Source: SVKR01 sp963605115 (GTDB lineage Bacteria > Bacillota > Clostridia > Oscillospirales > Oscillospiraceae). From it: a DNA stretch of 64,000 nucleotides. The number at the start of each line of letters is the position of its first letter. Position 1 is the first letter of the stretch. Below are positions 16,009-23,956 of the stretch, piece after piece. The notes beneath the pieces are model-generated. The model had not been told where the DNA came from. It saw only the letters and a list, made by a program, of their open reading frames with translations, and made no database searches. The position numbers and the translations under genes were made by a program. The stretch is from assembly GCA_963605115.1 (NCBI GenBank), contig CAVCTM010000001.1:1-64000 (forward strand), given 5' to 3'.

Positions 16009-16461
16009 ATGAACGCGATTGCACAGCGTGTTTGGGACCTTGCCGCGCCGCTCGCGGCGGAGCAGGGGATCGAGATCTGGGACGTGGAGTATCTCCGCGA
16101 GGCGGGACAGTGGTTCCTGCGCGTTTACATTGATAAGGAAGGCGGCGTCGGCATCGACGAGTGCGAGCGCTTCAGCCGCGCGTTCGACCCCGTGCTGGAC
16201 GAGGCGGACCCCATTCCCGGCAGCTACGTTTTCGAGGTCAGCTCCGCCGGAGCCGAGCGGGAGCTGAAGCGCCCCGGCGACTTTGCCCGCTTCCTCGGCA
16301 GCTTCGTGGAGGTCAAGCTCTACCGCGCGGTCGATGACGCCAAAGTTTTCACCGGCTTCCTCCGCGCCTATGCCGACGGGGACGTCACGGTCGACTGCGG
16401 CGGCACGGAGCGGACCTTTGCCAAGGCAGACGTTGCGCAGGTGCGTCTGCGCATCCAGTAA
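16009..16461 (+). CDS. rimP: Ribosome maturation factor RimP
   Basis: 150 residues from ATG 16009 (MNAIAQRVWDLAAPLA) with GAGGAGA upstream. It shows the family hallmarks IWDVEYLREAGQWFLRVYID, VGIDECERFSRAFDPVLDEADPI (in part) and YVFEVSSAGAERELKRPGDF, with a C-terminal SH3-like barrel. RimP assists 30S subunit assembly in the cytoplasm. It is first in the nusA-infB operon, its usual place, and downstream of a leader terminator. Confidence 0.96.
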   Translation: MNAIAQRVWDLAAPLAAEQGIEIWDVEYLREAGQWFLRVYIDKEGGVGIDECERFSRAFDPVLDEADPIPGSYVFEVSSAGAERELKRPGDFARFLGSFVEVKLYRAVDDAKVFTGFLRAYADGDVTVDCGGTERTFAKADVAQVRLRIQ

Positions 16462-16522
16462 AAAGAAATACACTATGCGTCCCGGATGGGGGCAGCAATG
16501 CGATAAGGAGTTTTTGAGAGAA

Positions 16523-17590
16523 ATGAACGCAGAATTTTTCACCGCGATCGAGGACATTGAGAAGGAAAAGGGCATTCCCCGCCAGTATATGTACGACAAG
16601 ATCCGCCTCGCGATGCTCGCGGCTTACCGCAAGGATAACCCCGAAGCGGGCGAGAACGTCGTCGTCGATATGAGCGAGGAGAAGAAAAAGATCGAGATGT
16701 ACGTCCTCATGGATGTCGTGGACGAGGTGGAGGACCCCGCCACCCAGATCCAGGTCGACGCGGCGAAAACCTATAATAAGCGCGCCCGCGCCGGCACCCA
16801 GATCAAGATCCCGGTCGAGACGAAAAAGTTCGGCCGCATCGCGGCGCAGGCGGCGAAGCAGGTCATCATCCAGGGCATCCGCGAAGCCGAGCGCGGCATC
16901 GTTTACGAGGAGTTCACCAGCAAGGAGCACGAGATCCTGACCGGCGTCATCCAGCGCATCAACCCGACGAACAACGGCGTGACCATCAAGATCAGCTCCA
17001 ACAGCGAGTTCACCGAGGCGCTGCTGCCCCAGAACGAGCAGATCAAGGGCGAAACGCTCACCGAAGGCGACCGCATCAAGGTCTACGTCGTCGAGGTGCG
17101 CAACTCCACCCGCGGTCCGCAGGTGCTCATCTCCCGGACGCATCCGGGCCTCGTGAAGCGCCTGTTCGAGCTGGAGGTCCCCGAAATTTTCGACGGCACG
17201 GTGGAGATCAAGTCCATCGCCCGCGAAGCGGGCAGCCGCACGAAGATGGCGGTCTGGAGCAACGAGCCGGAGGTCGACCCCATCGGCGCATGCGTCGGTC
17301 CCAAGGGCGGCCGAGTCGCCGCCATCGTGAGCGAGCTCGGCGGCGAGAAGATCGATATCATCAAATACAGCGACAATATCGAGGAGTTCGTCGCCGCGGC
17401 GCTCGCCCCGGCGGAGGTCCTCAGCGTCACCCAGTTCGAGGACGGCAAGAGCTGCCGCGTCATCGTTCCGGATAACCAGCTCTCGCTCGCCATCGGCAAG
17501 GAGGGTCAGAACGCCCGCCTCGCCGCGAAGCTGACGGGCTATAAGATCGACATCAAACCGGAGAGCGACGCCGGCGCGCCGCTCGAATAA
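16523..17590 (+). CDS. nusA: Transcription termination/antitermination factor NusA
   Basis: 355 residues from ATG 16523 (MNAEFFTAIEDIEKEKGI). Domains: N-terminal RNA-polymerase-binding part (about 1-125), S1 domain (about 132-200, LTGVIQRINPTNNGVTIKI), KH1 (about 205-280 with GPKGGRVAAIV) and KH2 (about 281-345 with IGKEGQNARLAAKL). It lacks the acidic C-terminal repeats of enterobacteria, as is normal in Firmicutes. NusA controls pausing and intrinsic termination, and probably acts on the leader hairpin of this very operon. An in-frame TTG 9 bases earlier is a weaker alternative start. Confidence 0.97.
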   Translation: MNAEFFTAIEDIEKEKGIPRQYMYDKIRLAMLAAYRKDNPEAGENVVVDMSEEKKKIEMYVLMDVVDEVEDPATQIQVDAAKTYNKRARAGTQIKIPVETKKFGRIAAQAAKQVIIQGIREAERGIVYEEFTSKEHEILTGVIQRINPTNNGVTIKISSNSEFTEALLPQNEQIKGETLTEGDRIKVYVVEVRNSTRGPQVLISRTHPGLVKRLFELEVPEIFDGTVEIKSIAREAGSRTKMAVWSNEPEVDPIGACVGPKGGRVAAIVSELGGEKIDIIKYSDNIEEFVAAALAPAEVLSVTQFEDGKSCRVIVPDNQLSLAIGKEGQNARLAAKLTGYKIDIKPESDAGAPLE

Positions 17591-17616
17591 GCGAAAAGGA
17601 GGCGGCAGGGGAGACC

Positions 17617-17886
17617 ATGCAGAAGAAAATACCGATGCGGCAGTGTCTCGGCTGCCGCGAAATGAAGCCGAAGCGGGAGCTTATCCGCGTCGTGCGCTCG
17701 CCGGAGGGGGCGATCAGCCTCGATTTCCGCGGCAAGGCCAACGGCAGGGGGGCTTACGTCTGCCCCAGCCCGGACTGCCTCAAAAAAGCGGTCCGCGCCA
17801 AGGCGCTCGAACGCGCGCTGGAAACCCCGATCCCGGACGAGATCTTCGCGCAGCTGCAGGCGCAGATGGAGGCGGGGGAGACATGA
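17617..17886 (+). CDS. rnpM: RNase P modulator RnpM (YlxR family)
   Basis: 89 residues with the family core MRQCLGCREMKPKRELIRVV, then GKANGRGAYVCPSPDCLKKAVRAKAL, where paired cysteines are conserved. YlxR-family proteins bind RNA; RnpM has been described as binding the RNA of RNase P and lowering its activity. It lies between nusA and ylxQ as in most Firmicutes and overlaps ylxQ by 4 bases. Confidence 0.95.
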   Translation: MQKKIPMRQCLGCREMKPKRELIRVVRSPEGAISLDFRGKANGRGAYVCPSPDCLKKAVRAKALERALETPIPDEIFAQLQAQMEAGET

Positions 17887-18293
17887 GCAGAGCATTGGGC
17901 TATCTCGGCATCGCCCGCCGCGGCGGGAATCTTGAGCTCGGCGAGGAAAACGCCAAGGCGCTCGTAAAGTCCGGCAAGGCGCGGCTGATGTGCCTCGCGT
18001 CGGACGCATCCGACGGCGCTCGCCGCCGCGCGGAGGGCTATGTTTTTGAAACGAACGTTCCGCTGACCGTTCTGCCCTTTCCGAAGGAGCAGATCTCCGG
18101 GGCAACGGGCCGCCCCGGCTGCTCGATGGCGGCGTTTGCCGACCTTGGGCTCGCGGCGAGCTTCGCCGCGGCGCTGGAGGAGGAGTTCGGCGCGGACTAC
18201 GCCCCGCTCGCAGCGGCGCTCGCCGCGAAGCGGGACAGGGCAAAAGCCCGGAAGAAGAGCGCGGGCGCGAAAAAGGGAGACAGGAGGAATTAA
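17883..18293 (+). CDS. ylxQ: YlxQ, ribosomal L7Ae/L30e-like RNA-binding protein
   Basis: 136 residues starting at the ATGA overlap with rnpM. The L7Ae fold shows ALGYLGIARRGGNLELGEENAKALVKSGKARLMCLASD (in parts) and PFPKEQISGATGRP. The C-terminal ~30 residues are Lys/Ala/Arg-rich and likely disordered, extending the usual ~100-residue core. YlxQ proteins bind kink-turn-type RNA; the exact target is unsettled. Confidence 0.93.
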   Translation: MSRALGYLGIARRGGNLELGEENAKALVKSGKARLMCLASDASDGARRRAEGYVFETNVPLTVLPFPKEQISGATGRPGCSMAAFADLGLAASFAAALEEEFGADYAPLAAALAAKRDRAKARKKSAGAKKGDRRN

Positions 18294-18296
18294 CGT

Positions 18297-20633
18297 ATGA
18301 GCAGTTTGGACAATAAATATAGAATTCACGAGGTGGCGAAGGATTTCGGCTTGCCGAGCAAGACCATCACCGAGATCTTGACGGAGTATATCGCCGCCCC
18401 GAAAAACCACATGCAGGTGCTGGAAAACCCGGAGCTGGACGTCATCTTCGAGTATCTGACCCAGCATAATCAGGTCGGCTCCATCGCAGAGATCTTCGCC
18501 GTTCCGGAGAAACCGAAGGAGGCGCCGAAGACCGAGGCAAAGCCTGCCGCCCAGCCCGCCGCCGCAAAGCCGGCGCAGAGCGCACCCGCGGCGGCTCCCG
18601 CCCCCGCTGCCGCACCGAAGAAGGAAGAGGCAAAGCCGCATGTTCCCAAGCCCGCGGCGGAAAAGCGCATCGTCGATACCCGCGGCTCCACGAATACGAA
18701 CCTCAGCAAATACGACGAGAAGTTCGAGACCATGGCGGGCGCGCGCGGTGAAAAGCAGCGCGGCGGCAAGGAGAAATTCAACAACAAGAACAAGCAGCGC
18801 CAGAATATGCAGACCTCGGCGAAGCGCCGGCAGGAGGAGCGCGACAAGATGCAGCGCCTCCAGCTGGAGATCGCGAAGAAGCAGAAGCTCAAGGTCTCCA
18901 TCCCCGACGAGATCAGCGTCGGCGAGCTGGCGAGCCGCATGAAGAAGACCGGCGCCGAGGTCGTGAAGTGCCTCATCCGCAACGGCGTGATGGCGTCCCT
19001 CAGCCAGATCATCGACTTTGACACCGCCGCCATCATCGCGGAGGAAATGGGCTGCCTCGTCGAGCGCGAGGTCCACGTCACCGTGGAGGAGCGCCTCATC
19101 GACGACCGCGAGGACACCGCAGAGGAGCTCGTTCCCCGCGCCCCGGTCGTCGTTGTCATGGGTCACGTCGACCACGGCAAGACCAGCCTGCTCGACCGCA
19201 TCCGCAAGTCCAACGTCGCCTCCGGCGAAGCCGGCGGCATTACGCAGGCGATCGGCGCTTACACCGTGGAGGTGGGCGGCAGTCCGATCACCTTCCTCGA
19301 CACGCCGGGTCACGAGGCGTTCACCTCCATGCGCGCCCGCGGCGCGATGGTGACGGATATCGCCATCCTCGTCGTTGCGGCGGACGACGGCATTATGCCC
19401 CAGACCGTCGAGTCCATCAACCACGCCAAGGCAGCGGGCATCCCCATCGTCGTCGCCATCAACAAGATGGACGTCGTCGGCGCGAACCCGGACCGCATCA
19501 AGCAGCAGCTCACCGAGTACGACATCGTGCCCGAAGAGTGGGGCGGTGAGACGATCGTCTGCCCGATCTCCGCAAAGACCGGTCAGGGAATCGACGAGCT
19601 GCTCGAAAACCTCGTCGTTCTCGCCGAGGTGCAGGAGCTGAAGGCAAACCCGAACCGCGCCGCCCGCGGCACGGTCATCGAAGCGCGTCTTGACAAGGGC
19701 CGCGGTCCCGTCATGACCGTCCTCGTCCAGAACGGCACGCTCCACACCGGCGACCTCATCATCGCCGGCACCGCCGTCGGTCGCGTGCGCGTGATGACGA
19801 ACGACAAGGGACAGCGCGTCGAGTCCGCGGGTCCGAGCGTCCCGGTGGAGATCACCGGCATGAGCGAGGTCCCCGGCGCGGGCGATGTGTTCAACGCCGT
19901 CACGGACGAGCGCATGGCGCGCGAGCTGGTCGCCCAGCGCAAGGAGCAGCAGAAGAACGAGAGCTTCGGCGTCGCCCGCAAGGTCACGCTGGACGATCTC
20001 TTTGCCCAGATCCAGGAGGGCGAGCTCAAAAACTTCAACATCATCGTCAAGGCGGATGTTCAGGGCTCTGCCGAGGCGGTGCGCACGAGTCTGGAGAAGC
20101 TCTCCAACGACGAGGTGCGCGTCAAGGTCATCCACTGCGGCGTCGGCGCCATCAACGAGAGCGACGTGATGCTCGCCGCCACCTCCGGCGCGGTCATCGT
20201 CGGCTTCAACGTCCGCCCGGACAACGCCGCGCGCGACAATGCCGCCCGCGCGGGCGTGGATATCCGCATGTACCGCGTCATCTATGACTGCATCGAGGAG
20301 ATCGAGTCCGCGATGAAGGGCATGCTCGCGCCGAAATTCGAGGAGGTCATCATCGGTCACGCCTCCGTGCGCGAGACCTATAAGGTCAGCAAGGTCGGCA
20401 CCGTCTGCGGCTGCTACGTCACGGACGGCAAGATCCAGCGCGGCTGCAAGGTCCGCATCCTGCGCGACAACGTGGTCATCCACGAGGGCGACCTCGCCTC
20501 CCTCCGCCGCTTCAAGGACGACGTAAAGGAAGTCGCCGAGGGCTACGAGTGCGGTATGCAGATCGAAAAGTTCAACGATATCAAGGTCGACGACGTGATC
20601 GAGTGCTTCGTGATGCAGGAGATCAAGCGGTAA
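18297..20633 (+). CDS. infB: Translation initiation factor IF-2
   Basis: 778 residues, start 3 bases after ylxQ with AGGAGGAA upstream. N-terminal IF2_N domain (RIHEVAKDFGLPSKTITEIL), an Ala/Pro/Lys linker (about 75-125) and an Arg/Lys/Gln-rich helical stretch, a second IF2_N segment, then the GTPase domain with GHVDHGKTSLLDRI (G1, about 287), DTPGHEAF (G3) and NKMD (G4), and beta-barrel domains to the end. It positions fMet-tRNA on the 30S subunit. The length is moderate for the family because the linker is short. Confidence 0.98.
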   Translation: MSSLDNKYRIHEVAKDFGLPSKTITEILTEYIAAPKNHMQVLENPELDVIFEYLTQHNQVGSIAEIFAVPEKPKEAPKTEAKPAAQPAAAKPAQSAPAAAPAPAAAPKKEEAKPHVPKPAAEKRIVDTRGSTNTNLSKYDEKFETMAGARGEKQRGGKEKFNNKNKQRQNMQTSAKRRQEERDKMQRLQLEIAKKQKLKVSIPDEISVGELASRMKKTGAEVVKCLIRNGVMASLSQIIDFDTAAIIAEEMGCLVEREVHVTVEERLIDDREDTAEELVPRAPVVVVMGHVDHGKTSLLDRIRKSNVASGEAGGITQAIGAYTVEVGGSPITFLDTPGHEAFTSMRARGAMVTDIAILVVAADDGIMPQTVESINHAKAAGIPIVVAINKMDVVGANPDRIKQQLTEYDIVPEEWGGETIVCPISAKTGQGIDELLENLVVLAEVQELKANPNRAARGTVIEARLDKGRGPVMTVLVQNGTLHTGDLIIAGTAVGRVRVMTNDKGQRVESAGPSVPVEITGMSEVPGAGDVFNAVTDERMARELVAQRKEQQKNESFGVARKVTLDDLFAQIQEGELKNFNIIVKADVQGSAEAVRTSLEKLSNDEVRVKVIHCGVGAINESDVMLAATSGAVIVGFNVRPDNAARDNAARAGVDIRMYRVIYDCIEEIESAMKGMLAPKFEEVIIGHASVRETYKVSKVGTVCGCYVTDGKIQRGCKVRILRDNVVIHEGDLASLRRFKDDVKEVAEGYECGMQIEKFNDIKVDDVIECFVMQEIKR

Positions 20634-20649
20634 CAAAGATCAAAGAAAA

Positions 20650-20677
20650 GGGCGCATCCGCCGGTGCGCCCTTTTTT
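20650..20677 (+). terminator. Internal terminator-like hairpin between infB and rbfA
   Basis: A 7-bp stem (GGGCGCA / TGCGCCC) with an 8-base loop is followed directly by six T, 17 bases after infB and 23 before rbfA. As the operon continues on the same strand with no clear new promoter, it is probably a partial terminator that lowers expression of rbfA-nrnA-truB-ribF. Confidence 0.75.
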
Positions 20678-20699
20678 CAAATTCAAAGGAGAATGCAAT

Positions 20700-21074
20700 A
20701 TGGCAAGCAACAAGCTCCAGCGGACGAACGAGGACATCCGCTTCGCCCTCTCCCGGCTGCTCCCGCAGGTGAAGGACCCGCGCGTGCAGCAGGGGGAGCT
20801 GATGAGCATCACCCACGTGGACACGACCGGCGACCTGCGCTACTGCAAGGTCAGCGTCAGCTTCCTCGGCGAGGTGAACGAAAAGGAATTCAAAAAGGGC
20901 ATCAAGTCCGCGTCGCCGTGGCTGCGGCGCGAGCTCGGCGCGGCGCTCAGCCTGCGCTATACGCCGGAGCTCATTTTTGAGCTGGACCACTCCATCGAGC
21001 ACGGCGCTTATATCAACAGCCTGATCGAAAAGCTCGATATCCCGAAGGAGGAGCCGCAGCATGACGACGAATGA
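20700..21074 (+). CDS. rbfA: Ribosome-binding factor A
   Basis: 124 residues from ATG 20700 with AAAGGAG upstream. The KH-like fold shows RTNEDIRFALSRLLPQVKDPRV, MSITHVDTTGDLRYCKVSVSF and LRRELGAALSLRYTPELIFELD (each typical). RbfA is a cold-related 30S maturation factor that binds near the 5' helix of 16S rRNA. It lies just downstream of an internal hairpin. Confidence 0.96.
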   Translation: MASNKLQRTNEDIRFALSRLLPQVKDPRVQQGELMSITHVDTTGDLRYCKVSVSFLGEVNEKEFKKGIKSASPWLRRELGAALSLRYTPELIFELDHSIEHGAYINSLIEKLDIPKEEPQHDDE

Positions 21075-21996
21075 GGCGGCGGCGCTGCTCCGCGCCCACG
21101 ACGGCATCCGGCTCGTGACCCACACCCACCCGGACGGGGACACGCTCTGCTCCGCCGCGGCGCTCTGCTCCATGCTGCGCCGGATGGGAAAGCGCGCATG
21201 GCTTTTCCCGAACCCGGAGATCACCGAGAAATTCCAGCCGCTGACGGCGGCGTATCTCGCCGAGGGGGGCGAGACGGCGGTTTACACCGTCAGCGTTGAC
21301 GTCGCGGGGACGGAGATGTTCTGCCCCGGCTTTTCCGGCGCGGTCGATCTCGCGATCGACCACCACCCGAAAAATCCCGGCTTCGCCGCCGCCACGCTCC
21401 TGCGCGGCGAAAAGGCGAGCACGGGCGAGATCATTCTGGAGCTCGCCGACGCGCTCGGCTGCGGCGTCACTCCGGAGGAGGCGACGCTGCTCTATATCGC
21501 GCTCAGCACGGACTGCGGCTGCTTCTGCTACGGCAACACCTGCGCGGACACCCACCGCGCCGCGGCGCGCCTGATGGACCTCGGCGCGGACCACCGCCGG
21601 GTCAATAAGCAGTTCTTCCGCTCCTTCAGCTTCCCGCGGCTGAAGCTGGAGGGCATGATCTTCGCCACGCTCCGCTCTTACCGCGAGAATCAGATCAATA
21701 TTGCGGTCATTACGCTCGACATGATGCGCGAGAGCGGCGCGACGGAGGACGACTGCGACGATCTCGCCTCCCTCGCCGGCAAGGTGCGCGGCAACGTCGT
21801 GTCCATCACCGTGCGCGAGATCGCACCGGGGCGCAGCAAGGCGTCCGTGCGCACGAACGAGCTGGTGGACGCCTCGGCGATCTGCGCGCTCTTCGGCGGC
21901 GGCGGGCACAAAATGGCATCCGGCTGCACGGTGGACCTGCCCCCGCAGACCCTTGCCGACCGTATGCTGGACGCCGTGAACGAGCTCTGGAAATGA
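21061..21996 (+). CDS. nrnA: DHH/DHHA1 phosphoesterase, NrnA-type nanoRNase/pAp phosphatase
   Basis: 311 residues overlapping rbfA by 14 bases. Metal-binding DHH motifs: THTHPDGDTLCS near residue 20, VSVDVAG, AIDHHPKNPGF, and the C-terminal DHHA1 glycine motif FGGGGHKMASG. NrnA proteins remove nucleotides from 2-5-nt RNA and dephosphorylate pAp in the cytoplasm. Its place between rbfA and truB is standard for Firmicutes. It overlaps truB by 4 bases. Confidence 0.93.
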   Translation: MTTNEAAALLRAHDGIRLVTHTHPDGDTLCSAAALCSMLRRMGKRAWLFPNPEITEKFQPLTAAYLAEGGETAVYTVSVDVAGTEMFCPGFSGAVDLAIDHHPKNPGFAAATLLRGEKASTGEIILELADALGCGVTPEEATLLYIALSTDCGCFCYGNTCADTHRAAARLMDLGADHRRVNKQFFRSFSFPRLKLEGMIFATLRSYRENQINIAVITLDMMRESGATEDDCDDLASLAGKVRGNVVSITVREIAPGRSKASVRTNELVDASAICALFGGGGHKMASGCTVDLPPQTLADRMLDAVNELWK

Positions 21997-22868
21997 ACGG
22001 CATTTTACTCATCGACAAGCCCACCGGCTGGACGAGCATGGATGTCTGCGCCAAGCTGCGCGGTGCGCTGCACGAAAAGCGCGTGGGTCACTCCGGAACG
22101 CTCGACCCGATGGCGACCGGGCTGCTCGCCGTGTTTCTCGGCCGCGCCACGCGCGCTGTGGAGTTCGCCGAGGCTGCGGAGAAGGAATACCTCGCCGGGC
22201 TGCGCCTCGGCGTCACGACGGACACGCAGGATACCTCCGGCTCCGTGCTGGAGCAGCGCGATGCCGACGTCTCCGACGCCGCGCTGGACGCCGCGCTCGC
22301 ACGCTTTCGCGGCGAGATCGACCAGCTGCCGCCCATGTATTCGGCGATCAAGATCGGCGGAAAAAAGCTCTACGAGATCGCCCGCCGCGGCGGTGAGGTG
22401 GAGCGAAAGCCCCGCCGCGTTGCGATTTACGAGCTCCAGCGCCTCGGTCGGGACGACGCGGGCGACATTCAGCTCCGCGTCCGCTGCTCCAAGGGCACCT
22501 ATATCCGCGCGCTCTGCAACGATATCGGCGCCGCCCTCGGCTGCGGCGGCTGCATGAGCGCCCTGCGGCGCACCCGCGCGGGGGAGTTTACGCTCGCTGA
22601 GGCGCATACGATGGACGACGTGCTCACAGCGGCGGAGGAAGGGCGCGCCGAGGGGCTTCTGCTCCCGGTGGATACGCTCTTCCGCGCTTATCCGGCGCTG
22701 GCGCTCACCGCGCCGCAGGAGCGCGCCCTGCGTTCCGGCGTTCGCTATACCTGCCCGCTGCCGGAGGGGAACGTCTACCGCCTCTGCGCTCCGGACGGCG
22801 CGTTTCTCGCGCTCGGCGAGGTGCGGGAGGGAAAAATGTGTTCCCGCAAAAATTTTTTTGAGAATTGA
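21993..22868 (+). CDS. truB: tRNA pseudouridine-55 synthase TruB
   Basis: 291 residues, starting at the ATGA overlap with nrnA. The catalytic aspartate is Asp38 in GHSGTLDPMATGLL. Other family motifs are LLIDKPTGWTS, RFRGEIDQLPPMYSAIKIGGKKLYEIARRG (partly) and RCSKGTYIRALCNDIG. It makes pseudouridine 55 in the T loop of tRNAs. The C-terminal PUA-like part is short. Confidence 0.97.
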   Translation: MNGILLIDKPTGWTSMDVCAKLRGALHEKRVGHSGTLDPMATGLLAVFLGRATRAVEFAEAAEKEYLAGLRLGVTTDTQDTSGSVLEQRDADVSDAALDAALARFRGEIDQLPPMYSAIKIGGKKLYEIARRGGEVERKPRRVAIYELQRLGRDDAGDIQLRVRCSKGTYIRALCNDIGAALGCGGCMSALRRTRAGEFTLAEAHTMDDVLTAAEEGRAEGLLLPVDTLFRAYPALALTAPQERALRSGVRYTCPLPEGNVYRLCAPDGAFLALGEVREGKMCSRKNFFEN

Positions 22869-23776
22869 AGCTGGTTTTTATGGAACAAAGACCCAAAACC
22901 GTGCTCGCGCTCGGCTTTTTCGACGGCGTACACATCGGGCATGCCGCGCTGCTGAACGCGGCGAAGGCGCGCGCCGCCGCGCTCGGCGCGGAGCCCGCGG
23001 TGCTGACCTTCGACCTCCACCCGGACATTTTCGTAAAGAAAACGCCCGTGCCGCTGCTCTGCTCGCCGGCGGACCGTGCCCATATCATCCGCCGATTCTT
23101 CGGCATCGAACGCTGCTGCTGCATCCACTTCAACGAGCACACGATGCGCATGCCGTGGCGCGAGTTTCTCGACGGCGTCTGCGCGGAATATAACGCCGCC
23201 GGCTTCGTCGTCGGCTATGATTTCCGCTTCGGCGACCGCGGCGAGGGCGACGGGGAAAAGCTGGCGTCTTATTGCGCCGCGCACGGTCTTGGCTGCGACA
23301 TCATCCCCGCCGTCACGCTGGACGGTGAGATCGTGAGCTCCACGCGCATCCGCGCTGTTGTCGCGGCAGGGGAGATGGAGCGCGCCGCGGCGCTGCTGGG
23401 CCATCCCCACCTGCTGACGGACAATGTACGAAGCGGACTGCGACTCGGCAGGCGGCTTTCGAGCCCCACGATCAACATGCGCTTCGAGCCCGGCGTGCTC
23501 ATCCCGCGCCGCGGCGTTTATGCGACGCGCGTAGTCCTGCCGGACGGGGAGCACCCCGCCGTCACGAATATCGGCACGCGCCCGACCGTCGGCGGCGAGG
23601 GCGTCACGGTCGAGAGCAACATCCTGCACTATAAAGGCGACCTCTACGGAAAGCGTGTCTGCGTCGAGCTCGCGCACTTCCTGCGCGACGAGCGGAAATT
23701 CGACTCCGTAGAAGCCCTCGGCGAGCAGATCCATCGCGACGCCCTTCGCGCCGGGGAGCTGCTGGCGCGCGATTGA
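22865..23776 (+). CDS. ribF: Bifunctional riboflavin kinase/FAD synthetase
   Basis: 303 residues if translation starts at TTG 22865, which overlaps the truB stop (TTGA); ATG 22880 gives 298 and is nearly as plausible, as neither has a strong ribosome site. N-terminal nucleotidyltransferase domain with LGFFDGVHIGHAALL and VGYDFRFG, EIVSSTRIR; C-terminal flavokinase domain with GRRLSSPTINM, GVYATRV and TNIGTRPTVGG. It makes FMN and FAD from riboflavin. It ends the operon, followed by a strong terminator. Confidence 0.95.
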   Translation: MKLVFMEQRPKTVLALGFFDGVHIGHAALLNAAKARAAALGAEPAVLTFDLHPDIFVKKTPVPLLCSPADRAHIIRRFFGIERCCCIHFNEHTMRMPWREFLDGVCAEYNAAGFVVGYDFRFGDRGEGDGEKLASYCAAHGLGCDIIPAVTLDGEIVSSTRIRAVVAAGEMERAAALLGHPHLLTDNVRSGLRLGRRLSSPTINMRFEPGVLIPRRGVYATRVVLPDGEHPAVTNIGTRPTVGGEGVTVESNILHYKGDLYGKRVCVELAHFLRDERKFDSVEALGEQIHRDALRAGELLARD

Positions 23777-23781
23777 AAAAA

Positions 23782-23818
23782 GAAAGGCGGACGCTTTTAG
23801 AAAAAAGCGTTCGCCTTT
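23782..23818. terminator. Bidirectional terminator after ribF
   Basis: A 16-bp stem with one G-T-type mismatch (AAAGGCGGACGCTTTT / AAAAGCGTTCGCCTTT) and a 4-base loop, with A/T tracts on both sides. It ends the ribF operon and could also stop transcription leaving feoAB. Confidence 0.85.
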
Positions 23819-23872
23819 TGAAACTTCTGCGCCCTTCTTTTTCTCTCAGACGCGCGTCGGGCTCTCTTTTGT

Positions 23873-23924
23873 GTCTCGCCGGAGCCCCGGCTCGATCGTA
23901 GCTTAGCACAGACCGCGGCGAGAC
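23873..23924 (-). other. Large-loop inverted repeat downstream of feoAB
   Basis: GTCTCGCCG (23873-23881) and CGGCGAGAC (23916-23924) are perfect 9-bp arms 34 bases apart; on the minus strand TTTT follows after a few bases. It is possibly the feoAB transcript end. Otherwise nothing is visible in the 140 bases before the feoAB stop. Confidence 0.35.
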
Positions 23925-23956
23925 GCAAATGTAAAATCTGGGAAAGCGCCCCGCGG

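Noticed and set aside
17754..20636. Very long open frame (over 900 codons) antisense to infB, and similar ones antisense to uvrA, recD2 and across feoAB
   Set aside because: They are shadows of high-GC coding sequence: compositionally skewed (Asp/Ala/Leu/His-rich), without recognisable domains or ribosome sites, and exactly opposite well-identified genes.
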